A program made the translations under genes and the position numbers. The notes below the pieces were generated by a model. The model saw only the letters and a list, made by a program, of their open reading frames with translations. It had not been told where the DNA came from and searched no databases. This document shows, one piece after another, positions 6,209-6,636 of a DNA stretch of 6,636 bases. Position 1 is the stretch's first letter, and every line of letters begins with the position of its first letter. Source of the stretch: Chloroflexota bacterium (GTDB lineage Bacteria; Chloroflexota; Ktedonobacteria; Ktedonobacterales; Ktedonobacteraceae); NCBI GenBank assembly GCA_005879655.1, contig VBJK01000275.1:1-6636 (forward strand), given 5' to 3'.

Positions 6209-6223
6209 TGCCGCGATGCGGCA
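6209..6223. repeat. Perfect hairpin at the presumed IS110 left boundary
   Basis: TGCCGC and GCGGCA flank the 3-base loop GAT. It begins within five bases of where the PQQ coding similarity stops, so it may be part of the element's left tip or of older target DNA. Confidence 0.4.
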
Positions 6224-6313
6224 CACAAGGGCATGAAAATGAACTCTACTAGTGAACAGTGAAGGGAGGTTGTGGTCGGTTTAGCGATTGATGCTTCATG
6301 CTCGAGTAGGAAG

Positions 6314-6342
6314 TTGACCCGGATGCGTCCAGAATACATGAT
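6314..6342 (+). promoter_or_regulatory. Possible promoter of the IS110 transposase
   Basis: TTGACC (6314-6319) and CATGAT (6337-6342) are 17 bases apart. Transcription would start near 6350, giving a leader of about 105 bases that includes the 6377-6396 hairpin. The -35 is good and the -10 is weak. Confidence 0.35.
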
Positions 6343-6376
6343 TACAGCTCAAGTCCATAGGCCGTAAGCACGCGAA

Positions 6377-6396
6377 GGAAACTTGTTGTCGTTTCC
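6377..6396 (+). repeat. Hairpin in the transposase leader
   Basis: GGAAAC and GTTTCC pair perfectly around an 8-base loop, and flanking GC/GC bases can extend the stem past a 3-base bulge. It lies about 60 bases before the transposase start and could belong to a bridge RNA or limit transposase translation. Confidence 0.45.
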
Positions 6397-6454
6397 GCAT
6401 CCACCACTCTTCACTCTCTACCAGATCATCTGAGCCAAGAGAAGGAGCTGCCTA

Positions 6455-6636
6455 ATGCAAGTCGTTTACCAACGCTGCGCCGGATTAGATGTTCATAAAA
6501 AGACAGTCGTGGTTTGTGTGCTGATCACCGAGGCTTCTGGCACCGTCCAAAAACACATCCGCACATTTTTGACGATGACCGCCGATTTGTTCGCCTTAGA
6601 CGAATGGTTGCAAAGTATGCAAACCACTCATATAGC
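6455..6636 (+). CDS. IS110-family transposase (DEDD recombinase), N-terminal part
   Basis: The first 60 codons read MQVVYQRCAGLDVHKKTVVV and continue CVLITEASGTVQKHIRTF to the right edge. AGLDVHKK..VV is the hallmark opening of IS110 transposases. D12 is the first acidic residue of the RuvC-like DEDD catalytic set, and the Tnp20 domain with its serine would follow outside the window. AAGGAG with a 7-base spacer fixes the ATG. The protein cuts and joins DNA at a site chosen by a bridge RNA in characterised members. Nothing in the visible part is damaged, so the element may be active. The subgroup (IS110 versus IS1111) cannot be told from this piece, although the long 5' non-coding stretch favours IS110. 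Confidence 0.92.
   Translation, partial: MQVVYQRCAGLDVHKKTVVVCVLITEASGTVQKHIRTFLTMTADLFALDEWLQSMQTTHI

Larger units (their letters stand above)
6225..6454 (+). ncRNA. Candidate bridge RNA region in the IS110 left end
   Basis: IS110 recombinases are guided by a structured bridge RNA encoded in the non-coding end, usually upstream of the transposase in the IS110 subgroup. This gap has no coding sense and several pairings: GGGCATGAA at 6229 with TTCATGCTC at 6295 (one G-U), AGTGAAG at 6258 with CTTCACT at 6409, and GGAAAC at 6377 with GTTTCC at 6391. The boundaries and fold are not determined, and the call rests mainly on position and family knowledge. Confidence 0.35.
6205..6636 (+). mobile_element. 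IS110-family element, left portion (right end outside window)
   Basis: The element is inferred from the IS110-type transposase at 6455 and the abrupt end of the PQQ gene at about 6204. That leaves a non-coding left end of about 250 bases, which suits the IS110 subgroup that keeps a long segment before the transposase. Elements of this family usually lack terminal inverted repeats and target duplications, so the left boundary cannot be fixed by inspection and is accurate only to about 20 bases. Confidence 0.6.

Noticed and set aside
1..6636. CRISPR array or tRNA genes
   Set aside because: No regularly spaced repeats and no cloverleaf with a TTCGA-type arm were found on either strand by eye.

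Overview
The window looks like an accessory stretch of a bacterial chromosome in which an intact two-gene tRNA-modification operon sits between decayed genes and mobile DNA. Base composition is moderate. The EAD1-STAND remnant and the PQQ-repeat protein remnant have wording I associate with Ktedonobacteria (Chloroflexota), large-genome soil bacteria rich in IS elements and STAND proteins. That assignment is from family resemblance only and is unverified.

Left third (1-1972), all on the minus strand. A Mrr-type PD-(D/E)XK restriction endonuclease runs off the left edge (<1-441). Next comes an unrecognised 215-residue protein with a HEPN-type RNxxxH motif (644-1291). Then comes a broken N-terminal piece of an EAD1-STAND (NB-ARC-like) protein (1460-1947). 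It is frameshifted inside EAD1 and cut just before the expected Walker A motif. Nuclease, HEPN and STAND genes are typical of defence islands, so this may be an eroding one.

Middle (1973-5330), plus strand. A gene-free stretch ends in a good sigma70-like promoter (2345-2374). It is followed by a single-domain globin gene split by a frameshift (2530-3004), then queA (3050-4141) and queG (4176-5330). QueA and QueG catalyse the last two steps of queuosine synthesis in tRNA: QueA forms epoxyqueuosine and QueG reduces it to queuosine. All three genes are closely spaced, and the globin promoter is the only clear one seen upstream of the que genes.

Right part (5331-6636). About 700 bases hold no intact gene. 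They contain a convincing leftward terminator (5449-5484), a weak trace of a degenerate minus-strand coding region (5619-5810) and a 54-codon C-terminal stump of a PQQ-type beta-propeller gene (6037-6204). The stump ends abruptly where an IS110-family element probably begins. The IS110 transposase starts at 6455 and runs off the right edge. The roughly 250 bases between the stump and the transposase are the right size and place for an IS110 left end carrying a bridge RNA, and they contain several inverted repeats. This is the most interesting part of the window.
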